A stretch of DNA of 64,000 nt, taken from the NCBI RefSeq assembly GCF_004765605.1, contig NZ_SRLC01000002.1, positions 1,612,001 to 1,676,000 of the forward strand, in the 5' to 3' direction. The translations under genes and the position numbers were made by a program. This stretch comes from Hymenobacter aquaticus. Its GTDB lineage: Bacteria; Bacteroidota; Bacteroidia; Cytophagales; Hymenobacteraceae. Positions 16,368 through 24,684 of this stretch are shown here, piece after piece; the first letter of the stretch is position 1, and the number at the start of each line of letters is the position of its first letter. The notes beneath the pieces are model-generated. The model worked only from the letters and a program-made list of their open reading frames with translations, was not told the DNA's origin and did not search any database.

Positions 16368-18143
16368 ATGTTCCGATTGATTGCCGCTGCCCGCCCCGTT
16401 GCTCTTTGCTTTGCTTTTTTCCTGCTGCTGCTCGGTTTCGGCCGGCCGCTCCGGGCCCAGGACGGGCCGCCCAAGCGGGAGCTGCGCGGGGTCTGGATTG
16501 CCACCGTCGAGAATATTGACTGGCCCAGCAGCCGCACGCTCACGCCCGAGCAGCAGCGCCGCGAGTACCGCCGCATCCTGGACGTGCAGCAGCGCAACGG
16601 CATCAACGCGGTGTTTGTGCAGGTGCGCCCCGCCGCCGATGCCTTTTACCAGAGCGAGCTGGAGCCCTGGAGTAAGTGGCTGACTGGCCAGCAGGGCAAA
16701 GTCCCCAGCCCAGCCTACGACCCGCTGCCCTTCCTGATTGAGGAAGCCCACGCCCGGGGCATGGAGTTTCACGCCTGGTTTAACCCCTACCGGGCCAGCA
16801 TGGACTCCGTGACGCGCCGCCTGGCCCCCAACCACCCCTTTAAGCAGCACCCCGAGTGGTTTCTGCGCTTCGGCGGCAAGCTGCTCTTCAACCCCGGCCT
16901 GCCCGAAGTGCGCAACTACATTACCCGGGTGATTCTGGACGTGGTGCGCCGCTACGACATCGACGGGGTGCACTTCGACGACTATTTCTACCCTTACCCC
17001 GAACCCGGCCTCAAGATTCAGGACGACGCGGCTTTTCAGCTCTACAATGCCGATAAGCTGAGCCTGGCCGACTGGCGCCGGCAGAACGTGAACAAGCTCA
17101 TTGAGCACCTCCACGACACGATTCAGGGCACCAAGCGCTGGGTGAAATTCGGCATTTCGCCCTTCGGTGTCTGGATGAACAAGTCGGCCCACCCCGACGG
17201 CTCCGACACCCGCGCCGGCCAGCCCAGCTACGCCAACCTCTACGCCGACTCGCGCCTGTGGCTGCAGGAAGGCTGGATTGACTACATCGTGCCCCAGCTC
17301 TACTGGAGCACCAACTTCAAGCTGGTGCCCTACGCCACGCTGCTGGAGTGGTGGACGCGCAACCACTTCGACCGGCACCTCTACATCGGGCAGGGCGCCT
17401 ACCGCATGCTGGAAAATACCCGCTCCGACACGACCTGGCGCAACCCGCGCGAACTGCCGCGGCAGGTGCGCCTCAACCGCTCGTACCCCACCGAAGTCAG
17501 CGGCAGCGTGTTTTTCAGTGCCCGCTCCCTGATGGCCAACCCGCTGCACACCCGCGACTCGCTGCGGCAGAATCTGTTCCGCTACCCGGCCCTGGTGCCC
17601 ACCATGCCCTGGCTGGATGCCGTGCCGCCCCGCCCGGCCCAGAACCTGGTGCTCACCCGCGCCGCGCCCGCCATTACCCTCACCTGGCAGCCCGGCCCCG
17701 TGGCCGCCGACGGCGACGTGGCCCGCTACTTCGTGGTGTACCGCTTCACCAAAGACCAGCAGCCCACCCCCGACGACCCGCGCAACATCCTGGCCCTGGT
17801 GCCCAGCCGCCCCGGCATGTCGTCGGTGCTGGTAGACACCAGCGCCGTGCCCGGCACCGACTACGCCTACTACATAACGGCCGTCGACCGGCTGCACAAC
17901 GAAAGCTCGCCGGTGCGGGTAACCACCCAGGGCAAAGCCGCCGAGGTAATCGTGGCCCAGGCCCCGGTCAGCCAGCCCGCGGCTCCGGCCCCGGCCCCGG
18001 CTCCGGCAGCCCCCGTTACCCGGCCCGCGCCCACGCCCGCGCCGCGCCCGGCCGTCGTGAAGCCCGAAACGGCGGCGGTTACCAAGGTGAAAGTCAAGAC
18101 CAGGAAGCGCGGCTTTTTCGCCCGGCTGTTTGGCAAGAAGTAA
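16368..18143 (+). CDS. GHL10 (DUF187) glycoside-hydrolase-like secreted protein
   Basis: The frame can open at GTG 16362 or ATG 16368; the ATG is used (591 residues). A signal peptide (ALCFAFFLLLLGFGRPLRAQ) is followed by a YddW/GHL10 barrel: ELRGVWIATVENIDWPS, INAVFVQVRPAADAFY, GMEFHAWFNPYRASM, YDIDGVHFDDYFYPYPEP and FGISPFGVWMN. A fibronectin type III-like domain follows (about 415-510), then a Pro/Ala-rich linker and a short basic tail ending RGFFARLFGKK. Family members act on polysaccharides, possibly peptidoglycan-related glycans. It is probably periplasmic or surface-exposed. Confidence 0.88.
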   Translation: MFRLIAAARPVALCFAFFLLLLGFGRPLRAQDGPPKRELRGVWIATVENIDWPSSRTLTPEQQRREYRRILDVQQRNGINAVFVQVRPAADAFYQSELEPWSKWLTGQQGKVPSPAYDPLPFLIEEAHARGMEFHAWFNPYRASMDSVTRRLAPNHPFKQHPEWFLRFGGKLLFNPGLPEVRNYITRVILDVVRRYDIDGVHFDDYFYPYPEPGLKIQDDAAFQLYNADKLSLADWRRQNVNKLIEHLHDTIQGTKRWVKFGISPFGVWMNKSAHPDGSDTRAGQPSYANLYADSRLWLQEGWIDYIVPQLYWSTNFKLVPYATLLEWWTRNHFDRHLYIGQGAYRMLENTRSDTTWRNPRELPRQVRLNRSYPTEVSGSVFFSARSLMANPLHTRDSLRQNLFRYPALVPTMPWLDAVPPRPAQNLVLTRAAPAITLTWQPGPVAADGDVARYFVVYRFTKDQQPTPDDPRNILALVPSRPGMSSVLVDTSAVPGTDYAYYITAVDRLHNESSPVRVTTQGKAAEVIVAQAPVSQPAAPAPAPAPAAPVTRPAPTPAPRPAVVKPETAAVTKVKVKTRKRGFFARLFGKK

Positions 18144-18170
18144 CCGGCCCGATTCACTTCGCCCCACAAA

Positions 18171-18200
18171 AAAAACCCAGCCAGACGGCCGGGCTTTTTT
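18171..18200. terminator. Weak bidirectional terminator
   Basis: An A-run, an interrupted GC stem (CCCAGCC / GGCCGGG, with mismatches) and a T-run lie between the convergent GHL10 gene and the SusCD operon. The pairing is imperfect. Confidence 0.4.
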
Positions 18201-18217
18201 TATGCGCAGGTCAAAAC

Positions 18218-19504
18218 TTACAGGGCTTTAATGTCCAGGGTGAGCGTGACGCCGGCCGCCGTGCGGCTGATGTTGGTGACGGTGAAAATAGCGTACTGGT
18301 CGGTGTCGCGCAGTCGGGCAATGACCACGTCGCCGACTACTACGTTGTCGAGCTGGATAACCTGGGCCGTGGCCGCGGCCGTCTGGTACGCCTGCCGGAT
18401 GCTGTTGAGCGTAGCGGCCGAGTAGATGGCGGCCGTAGAGCGCACGAACTTGGTCGGATTCTCGGCCTTCAGCTGCACGGTATTAGAAGCAATGCTGCTG
18501 ATGGTCAGGTCCTTCGTGGTCGGTGGGCTGGCGGCCGGCACGCTGGTAAACGTTGTCAGGTCGTAAGCCGCCTGGTCGCCGCCGCCGGTGCCGGTGTAAA
18601 TCAGCGTCGCCGGGCGAGTGGCCGCCAGCGGTGTGGCCGGGGTGGGCGTGATGGGCGGGGCCGTAGCCGTGGCCGTCCGGATGCTGGGCGCGGCGGCCGG
18701 GGCGGGTAGCGTGGGCTTGTCCTGGAAGCGCGACTTCACCTCGAAGCGGTACACGACGGGCTGGCCGCTGGAGCCGCTGGGCAGCGTCACGTCCACGTTC
18801 ACGGTCGTGGCTGCCCCCGACTGTGCCCCGGTCCCGACCGGCACCCGCTGGCGGGCGGCGCGGCGCTCGGCCCCGGTGCCCACCTTCACGTAGGTTATCA
18901 GGCTGTCGATATCCTTGTAAAGCGTGCCGGTGGTGGTAATGGCGGTAGCCGAATTAATGCCGCCGTTGTTGAGCCGCACCGGGAAGCGCACCACGTCGCC
19001 GGGGGCCCGTGCCGCATCCGACGGCGCCGTCACGTTGGTGGCGGCTCCCACGGAAATGGTGGGCGTGGCCTCGGCCAAACGGAAGTTGAAGCTACGCACT
19101 TTGGTCTGCCCGTTGCCGGCTACCACCACGGCGTCCACGCGCACGTTGGCCTTGTTGGCCCCGGCCGGCACCGTGTAGTTCACAATCAGCGTATCGGCCC
19201 GGTTGAGGCGCGAATAGGCTGGCTTGTACGGAATGGTTTGCACCAGCACCGAGTCGCGGCCGGGCTCGACTTTCTGCAGAATCCGGATTTCGGTGATGGG
19301 CGCGGTTTGCTGGGCAAAGCGCAGCTCGAAGCTGACGTTTTCGCCCGTAGCGTACTTGGTGGTCGTGTTCAGGCTGTTGGCCAGGAAAGTCGGAATCTGG
19401 CCGCCTACTTCCTGGTAGGGCTCTTCCAGCTCTTTGTCGCAGGCGGCCAGCGCCGGCCCGAGCAGTGCCAGCAGCAGGGTGCGGCGGAGAAAAGTATAAG
19501 GCAT
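18218..19504 (-). CDS. SusE/F-position surface lipoprotein of a SusCD operon
   Basis: ATG 19504 gives a signal peptide with lipobox (LGPALAAC); 428 residues. The body is beta-rich with Ser/Thr/Ala/Pro linkers and alternating hydrophobic strands (TPTISVGAATNVTAPSD, TLIVNYTVPAGANKANVRVD), as in Ig-like surface glycan-binding lipoproteins. It is the last gene of the operon SusC-SusD-this gene, 53 bp after SusD. By position it should help capture the glycan on the cell surface. Sequence alone does not prove a SusE/F fold. The upstream in-frame extension to 19768 overlaps SusD and is rejected. Confidence 0.7.
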   Translation of the reverse strand: MPYTFLRRTLLLALLGPALAACDKELEEPYQEVGGQIPTFLANSLNTTTKYATGENVSFELRFAQQTAPITEIRILQKVEPGRDSVLVQTIPYKPAYSRLNRADTLIVNYTVPAGANKANVRVDAVVVAGNGQTKVRSFNFRLAEATPTISVGAATNVTAPSDAARAPGDVVRFPVRLNNGGINSATAITTTGTLYKDIDSLITYVKVGTGAERRAARQRVPVGTGAQSGAATTVNVDVTLPSGSSGQPVVYRFEVKSRFQDKPTLPAPAAAPSIRTATATAPPITPTPATPLAATRPATLIYTGTGGGDQAAYDLTTFTSVPAASPPTTKDLTISSIASNTVQLKAENPTKFVRSTAAIYSAATLNSIRQAYQTAAATAQVIQLDNVVVGDVVIARLRDTDQYAIFTVTNISRTAAGVTLTLDIKAL

Positions 19505-19557
19505 AGGGGAGAAGTCTAGGAGGTGAATATCGAACCGAAACGCAGCGCGGGGCCGCC

Positions 19558-21090
19558 TTACGGCATATCCCACCACAGGGGCTTGGTGATGTAGTCGGGG
19601 GCGCTGGCGCCGAGGGCGGCCACGGCCTGCGGGTTGTACATCACCTCGGTAGCGCCCGGCAGCATCCGGCGCGGCCACTGATTCCCCAGCGCGGCCGGGG
19701 CCCCCACGGGGTACTTCAGGTTGGGGTAAATGGCGGGGTCGAAGTCGTAGCGGCGCAGGTCCGTCCACGACTCCGGGTTCAGAAACATGGCAATGTACTT
19801 CTGCTCCATAATGTTCTTGATGGTCAGCTGGGCCTCGGTCTGGGCCACGGCGCTGCTGGCCAGGTAGGCGTCAATCTGGGCCGGCGTGATGGTGGGAAAG
19901 GTCACGTTGGGGTTAGCAAAAGTGCCGCCCACCCCGATTTTGGTCATGTGGGCCCGGATGCCGGCTTTGTAGGCGGTCAGGGCCCGGGTTTTGTCGCCGG
20001 CCTTAAACGCGGCTTCCGCCTCGATGAACTTCAGCTCGTGAAACGTAATGACCTCAAAAATGCCCAGGTCGCGGGCGTACCAGCCGTTGTAGAAATCGGC
20101 CACGCCGTTGAGCAGGTTGCTGGTGGGCGGAATGCCGATGCCGGGGTCGGAGCCGCTGCTGCTGCCCGCCAGCATAATGGGCAGGCGCGGGTCCGTGACG
20201 CCCGGAAATGCCGCCCCGGCCACGGTGCCGTTCAGGTACTTGATGATGTTGTTGGAGAAGGTGGCCGTGCCGAAGTTGGCCCGCGTCACGCCGAAGATGT
20301 TGGTGGTGCCGGCCAGCGGGGCCACGGCCACCTGGTACTGAATCTGCGCGTCGTCGGCCGCGTTGCGGAAGCTGGCGCTAATCAATTGCAGAATCTGCTG
20401 CGGGTCGTAGCGGCTGGTTTTCTTGCTGAGGTGGTTGAGCTGCCGGGCCTTCAGGGCGTTGGCAAAGCGAATCCACTTGTCGGTGTCGCCGCGGTAGAGA
20501 ATGTCGCCGCTGGGGCTGGGCACGCTGATGTAGAGGGGCCGGGTGTTTTCGGTGGCCGGCGTCTTCATCAGGGCAATTCCCTCGTCGAGCAACGACTGCA
20601 CGGTGGCGTAAATCTGCTCCTGCGGGTCGTATTTGGGCGTGTAGTTTTCGGCCCCTTTAAAGGCTTCGGAGTAAGGCAGGTCGCCCAGCATGTCGGTGGC
20701 GTGGGCCAGGTCCATGGCCAGGATGATTTTGCCCGCCCCGATGTAGTACGGCGACTTTTCCTGCTCGGCGGCAGCTACCATCGTGGGCACGTTGCCGCCG
20801 GAGTAGAAAAAGGCGTAATTAAAGGTGTTGGTGCTGTTGCCGTTGGTCAGAATGAACTGGTCGGTGCTGCTGGCCAGGGTTTTGCGCACCGCGTACTGGG
20901 AAATGTAGGTGGTGGTCAGGGCCGTAAACATCTGCTGCTGAAAGCCCTGGGAGATGATGCCGGGCAGCAGAAAGTTCGGCGCCGAGGTAATCGGGTTGTT
21001 GGGGTCGGTGTTCACGTCGAGAAACTTCTCGCACGAAGTCAGGGCCGCGCCACTCAGCGCCAGCCCCAGAAACAGGATATATTTTTTCAT
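19558..21090 (-). CDS. SusD/RagB-family outer-membrane lipoprotein (SusD-like 2 type)
   Basis: 510 residues, beginning with a signal peptide and lipobox (ALTSC) followed by EKFLDVNTDPNNPITSAPN, the hallmark of the SusD-like 2 (PF12771) subgroup. Helical TPR-like segments include GDLPYSEAFKGAENYTPKYD, WIRFANALKARQLNHLSKK and ITFHELKFIEAEAAFKAGD. The C-terminal QKYIAMFLNPESWTDLRRYDF is typical. It forms the lid of the SusC channel 71 bp upstream and binds glycan or peptide ligands at the cell surface. Confidence 0.93.
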   Translation of the reverse strand: MKKYILFLGLALSGAALTSCEKFLDVNTDPNNPITSAPNFLLPGIISQGFQQQMFTALTTTYISQYAVRKTLASSTDQFILTNGNSTNTFNYAFFYSGGNVPTMVAAAEQEKSPYYIGAGKIILAMDLAHATDMLGDLPYSEAFKGAENYTPKYDPQEQIYATVQSLLDEGIALMKTPATENTRPLYISVPSPSGDILYRGDTDKWIRFANALKARQLNHLSKKTSRYDPQQILQLISASFRNAADDAQIQYQVAVAPLAGTTNIFGVTRANFGTATFSNNIIKYLNGTVAGAAFPGVTDPRLPIMLAGSSSGSDPGIGIPPTSNLLNGVADFYNGWYARDLGIFEVITFHELKFIEAEAAFKAGDKTRALTAYKAGIRAHMTKIGVGGTFANPNVTFPTITPAQIDAYLASSAVAQTEAQLTIKNIMEQKYIAMFLNPESWTDLRRYDFDPAIYPNLKYPVGAPAALGNQWPRRMLPGATEVMYNPQAVAALGASAPDYITKPLWWDMP

Positions 21091-21161
21091 CTGGTTGATT
21101 ATCGGATTGTTGATTGGTTGATGAGTAACGCGTTAAACTCACCATCTCACCATTTCACCAC

Positions 21162-24100
21162 TTAAAAATTGACCCGTAGGCCCATGTCGACGCCGCGGGT
21201 GGCGGGCACGCTGCCGTAGTCGAAGCCCGAGGAGCCGCCGCCGCGCACGCCGGCCCCGGCCGCCGCCGTTTCGGGGTCCACGCCCGAGTAGTTGGTGAGC
21301 AGCAGCAGGTTGCGGCCCGTCACGCTCAGCTCCACGCCCCGGATGAAGAAGTCGCCGAGCAGCGAGGCGGGCAGCGCGTAGCTCAGCGTCACGTAGCGCA
21401 GGCGGGTCCAGGAGGCGTCTTCCACGAACGAGGCCGCCGTGCCGGTCAGCACGCTCTGGTAGTAGTTCTGGGTTAGCTCGGCGGGGCGGGTGTTGCGCAC
21501 GTAGCCCCCGTCCGAGGTCAGCAGCGGGCCCGTGCCCGCCGCGTTGGCCAGCACCCCATCAAACACGACCTGCTTGTAGCGGTCCAGGGTGCGGGGACTC
21601 ATGCCGGTTTTGGTGGCAAACCAGTCGTTGCCGTTCACCACGTCGCCGCCCTGGCGGAAGTCGAGCAGGAAGCTCAACGACAAGCCTTTGTAGGCAAGCG
21701 AGTTGGTGAGCTGCACGGTGTAGTCGGGGGCGCGGTTGCCGGCGTACTCAAACACGCCGGTATTCACGATGGGGTAGCCCGCCGCGTCGATGAGTACCTG
21801 CCCGTCGGGGGCGCGCTTGTAGCTGACGGCGCTGATGGAGGAAATCGGCTTGCCGGGAAACGCCCCACCCCGGGCCCAGTCAATGACGAAGGCGTCGGAC
21901 TGGTAGACCTCGGTCAGGAAGCTGGGCAACGACACGGCGCGGTTGCGGTTCAGGGTGAAGTTGGCAATTACGTCCCAGGTCAGGCCCTTCGCCGACTTGA
22001 TGGGCGAGCCGGTCAGGGCCAGCTCGAAGCCCTTGTTTTCCACCGTGCCCCCGTTGATGTACTGGAAAATATAGGCCGTCGCCTGGCTTACGCGGGGCGC
22101 AATCAGCTGGTCGCGCGTTTCCTGGTAGTACACGGCCGCGTCCAGGGTCAGGCGGTTCTGCAGAAACTGCAAATCCAGGCCGGCTTCCACCGAGCGGGTT
22201 TGCTCGGGCTTGAGCAGGCGGTTCGAGCCGAAAAAGCCGTTGCGGAAGCCGCCCCCGATGTAGGTGCTCTGGGCCAGGGGCGAATCGACGCGGTAGGGGC
22301 CCGTGTCTTTGCCCACCACGGCCACCGAGCCGCGCACCTTGCCGTAGTTCAGAATCGGGTTCTGATCCATACCCAGGGTGCGGGTAAACTCCCAGCCCAC
22401 GGCCGCCGACCCGTAGCCGAAGGCCCGGCCGAAGTTCTTGTTTTTCTCGGGCCGGGGCAGCGTCGACGACATGTCCACCCGCCCGTTCACTTCCAGCGTC
22501 ACCTGCTGAAACAAATCCAGATTCAGGCGGGCAAAGTTGCCGATAAGCCGCCGCTCCTTATTCGTTACTAGGGTGTTGCGGTTCACCGTATTGTTAATGC
22601 TGACGAAATCCGGGTTCTGGAAAATCAGGCCGATGTTGTCGGTGGTTTCGTTGCGGCTGGCTTCCACGGTGTTGCCCAGCGTGAGCGAGGTGCCGATGTT
22701 GTCGGTAAACTTGTGGTTGAGGCTGACCAGGAAGTTGGACGTGACTAGGCGGTTGAAGATGGTGGTTTCCGAGATGCCGCCGTCCTGGTTGCTGGGCTGG
22801 GAGGTGCCCACGGCCCGCACCGACCGGTCTTTCTGGGCGTAGAAGTCGGTGCCGATGTTGTAGCTGATGGCCGCCCACTCGGCCGCCTGAAACGTGACCT
22901 GCGCGTTGCCGATCATGCGGTTGCTGCGCGTGGTCTGGGGGTTGCGGTAAATGGTGAAGTAGGGGTTGTCCGGGTCGCCGGCCGAGGTGGCCGCGCCCAG
23001 CAGGCGGCGGCGGGTGCCGTCGGGGTTGAGGTAGTTGCGGGCGTCGTCGTTGCGGGGCCAGTTTAGCAGGCTGGTAAAGAAGCCGCTGGGGTTCAGGCCC
23101 GTGCCAAACAACCCGCCGCCCTGAAACGGCGACTGGCCGCCGCTGTTCAGGTACTGGGCCGAGGCCGAGCCGCTGAACTTGGGCGAAAACTGCACCGTGC
23201 CCGAGGCCCGCACCGTCGACTTGTCATACAAGGTGTTGGGCACCACGCCCTTCTGGTCGAGGCGCGACGCCGACACCAGGAACGTGGCCTTGTCGCCGCC
23301 GCCCGACATGGTCAGGTAGTGCTGCCAGGCGGTACCCTTCTCGAAGAGGTTGCCCAGGTTGTCGTACACCGTTTCGCCCGCGCCGAAGCGCGGCCCCCAC
23401 GAGCCCCGGGTGCTGGCGTCGAATACGCCGTTGCTGCCCTGCTTGTACTGATCCTGGAGCTTGGGCAGGCGGTTCACCTCGTCCACCGAAAACTGCGTGC
23501 GGTAGTTGATGTTGGTGCGGCCCGCTGTGCCTTTTTTGGTGGTGATAATCACGGCCCCGTTGGCGGCGCGCAGGCCGTAGAGGGCCGCGGCGGCCGGGCC
23601 TTTCAGCACCGTCATCGAGGCAATGTCCTCCGGGTTCAGGTCGCCGGCCCGGTTCTGGCTGACGGAGCTGCGGCCCAGCTGCCCGTTGAAGGCCGAGCCG
23701 CCCCCGGGCGAAGTCGACTCCACGAACGAGGAGTTGTCCATGATGATGCCGTCGATAACGAACAGGGGCTGGTTGTCGCCGTCGAGCGAGTTGCCGCCCC
23801 GAATCACGATGGACGAGCCTTCGCCGGGCGCCCCGCCGGCGCTGGTAATCTGCACGCCGGCCACCTTGCCCTGCAAGGCATTCACGATGTTGGTTTGCCG
23901 CGACTCAATGATGTCCTTGGATTTCACTTCCTGGGCCGCGTAGTTGATTTGCCGCCGCTCCTGCTTGATGCCGTAGGCCGTCACCACCACGTCGTTCAGG
24001 TTGGTCGTGTTTTCGGCCAGCCGGATGTCCACCGCGCCGTCGGGGCCCACGGTGCGCTCCTGGGTGGTGAAGCCGATAAAGCTGAAGGCCAGGGTGCTGC

Positions 24101-24308
24101 CCGGGGCGGCCTGCACCGAGAAGCGGCCGTCGGCGCCGGTGCTGGCCCCGTTGCTGGTGCCCTTCACCAGCACCGTCACGCCGGGCAGCGGGTTGCCCTT
24201 GGTGTCGGTCACCACGCCCGTTACGGGGCGGGGCTGGCCGGTCTGGGCGTAGCTGCCGGGCCCCAGCAATATTCCAAGGGCCAGCAGTAACCATAGAAGT
24301 TTGTTCAT
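21162..24308 (-). CDS. SusC/RagA TonB-dependent outer-membrane transporter
   Basis: The start at 24308 (MNKLLWLLLALGILLG) gives a signal peptide and a 1048-residue protein; the upstream extension is not conserved in character. The order is a carboxypeptidase-like plug extension (VTGVVTDTKGNPLPGVTVLV), a TonB-box-like segment near LNDVVVTAYGIKQERRQ, a plug domain (VAGVQITSAGGAPGEGSSIVIRGG, LFVIDGIIMDN, MTVLKGPAAAALYGLRAANG) and a 22-stranded barrel ending GVDMGLRVNF. It imports oligosaccharides or peptides with the SusD partner. First gene of its operon; ligand unknown. Confidence 0.95.
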   Translation of the reverse strand: MNKLLWLLLALGILLGPGSYAQTGQPRPVTGVVTDTKGNPLPGVTVLVKGTSNGASTGADGRFSVQAAPGSTLAFSFIGFTTQERTVGPDGAVDIRLAENTTNLNDVVVTAYGIKQERRQINYAAQEVKSKDIIESRQTNIVNALQGKVAGVQITSAGGAPGEGSSIVIRGGNSLDGDNQPLFVIDGIIMDNSSFVESTSPGGGSAFNGQLGRSSVSQNRAGDLNPEDIASMTVLKGPAAAALYGLRAANGAVIITTKKGTAGRTNINYRTQFSVDEVNRLPKLQDQYKQGSNGVFDASTRGSWGPRFGAGETVYDNLGNLFEKGTAWQHYLTMSGGGDKATFLVSASRLDQKGVVPNTLYDKSTVRASGTVQFSPKFSGSASAQYLNSGGQSPFQGGGLFGTGLNPSGFFTSLLNWPRNDDARNYLNPDGTRRRLLGAATSAGDPDNPYFTIYRNPQTTRSNRMIGNAQVTFQAAEWAAISYNIGTDFYAQKDRSVRAVGTSQPSNQDGGISETTIFNRLVTSNFLVSLNHKFTDNIGTSLTLGNTVEASRNETTDNIGLIFQNPDFVSINNTVNRNTLVTNKERRLIGNFARLNLDLFQQVTLEVNGRVDMSSTLPRPEKNKNFGRAFGYGSAAVGWEFTRTLGMDQNPILNYGKVRGSVAVVGKDTGPYRVDSPLAQSTYIGGGFRNGFFGSNRLLKPEQTRSVEAGLDLQFLQNRLTLDAAVYYQETRDQLIAPRVSQATAYIFQYINGGTVENKGFELALTGSPIKSAKGLTWDVIANFTLNRNRAVSLPSFLTEVYQSDAFVIDWARGGAFPGKPISSISAVSYKRAPDGQVLIDAAGYPIVNTGVFEYAGNRAPDYTVQLTNSLAYKGLSLSFLLDFRQGGDVVNGNDWFATKTGMSPRTLDRYKQVVFDGVLANAAGTGPLLTSDGGYVRNTRPAELTQNYYQSVLTGTAASFVEDASWTRLRYVTLSYALPASLLGDFFIRGVELSVTGRNLLLLTNYSGVDPETAAAGAGVRGGGSSGFDYGSVPATRGVDMGLRVNF

Positions 24309-24684
24309 AGGAAAGGAGTGGAAAGAGGGTGAGTGGATGGAAGCGGAAAAAGCAAAACCGGAGCCCCACTGGGGTTTAGCCAGCCGAGCTCCGGTAGGAG
24401 GAAAGTCAGTTAGGAAAGCCCGTTCGGACACCGGAGAAAAACGGTTTTCATTGCGAAATTCGAATCTGAGAGTGGAAAGGAGCCGCTGTTCGGGTAGAAG
24501 TTATTCTTTTTATCGGTAAAAATTTGCTGAAAGTTGAATAAACGGAGAATCGTCGGGCAAGATTTGCATATAGGATATTTTGAGTATTTTCAACGAAAGT
24601 AGGATGAAGCCAAGGTCAGCCTTCAGCGGCCGGGGCTTTGTGCCGCGCCCGTTCTGCTGCCCCTGCCACCAACCCCCGCGCCCC
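24309..24684. other. Divergent intergenic region, SusC / NagB
   Basis: An AT-rich core (about 24500-24600) carries ATATAGGATATTTTGAGTA, which contains TATTTTG, one base short of a canonical -7 box reading towards nagB. In-frame upstream Met codons (24580, 24604) could extend NagB, but the residues (Pro/Cys/Arg-rich) look non-coding. No clear operator was seen. Confidence 0.4.

Noticed and set aside
16005..18167. Minus-strand open frame of 720 codons
   Set aside because: It covers both the NAT end and the GHL10 gene on the opposite strand and has no recognisable motif.
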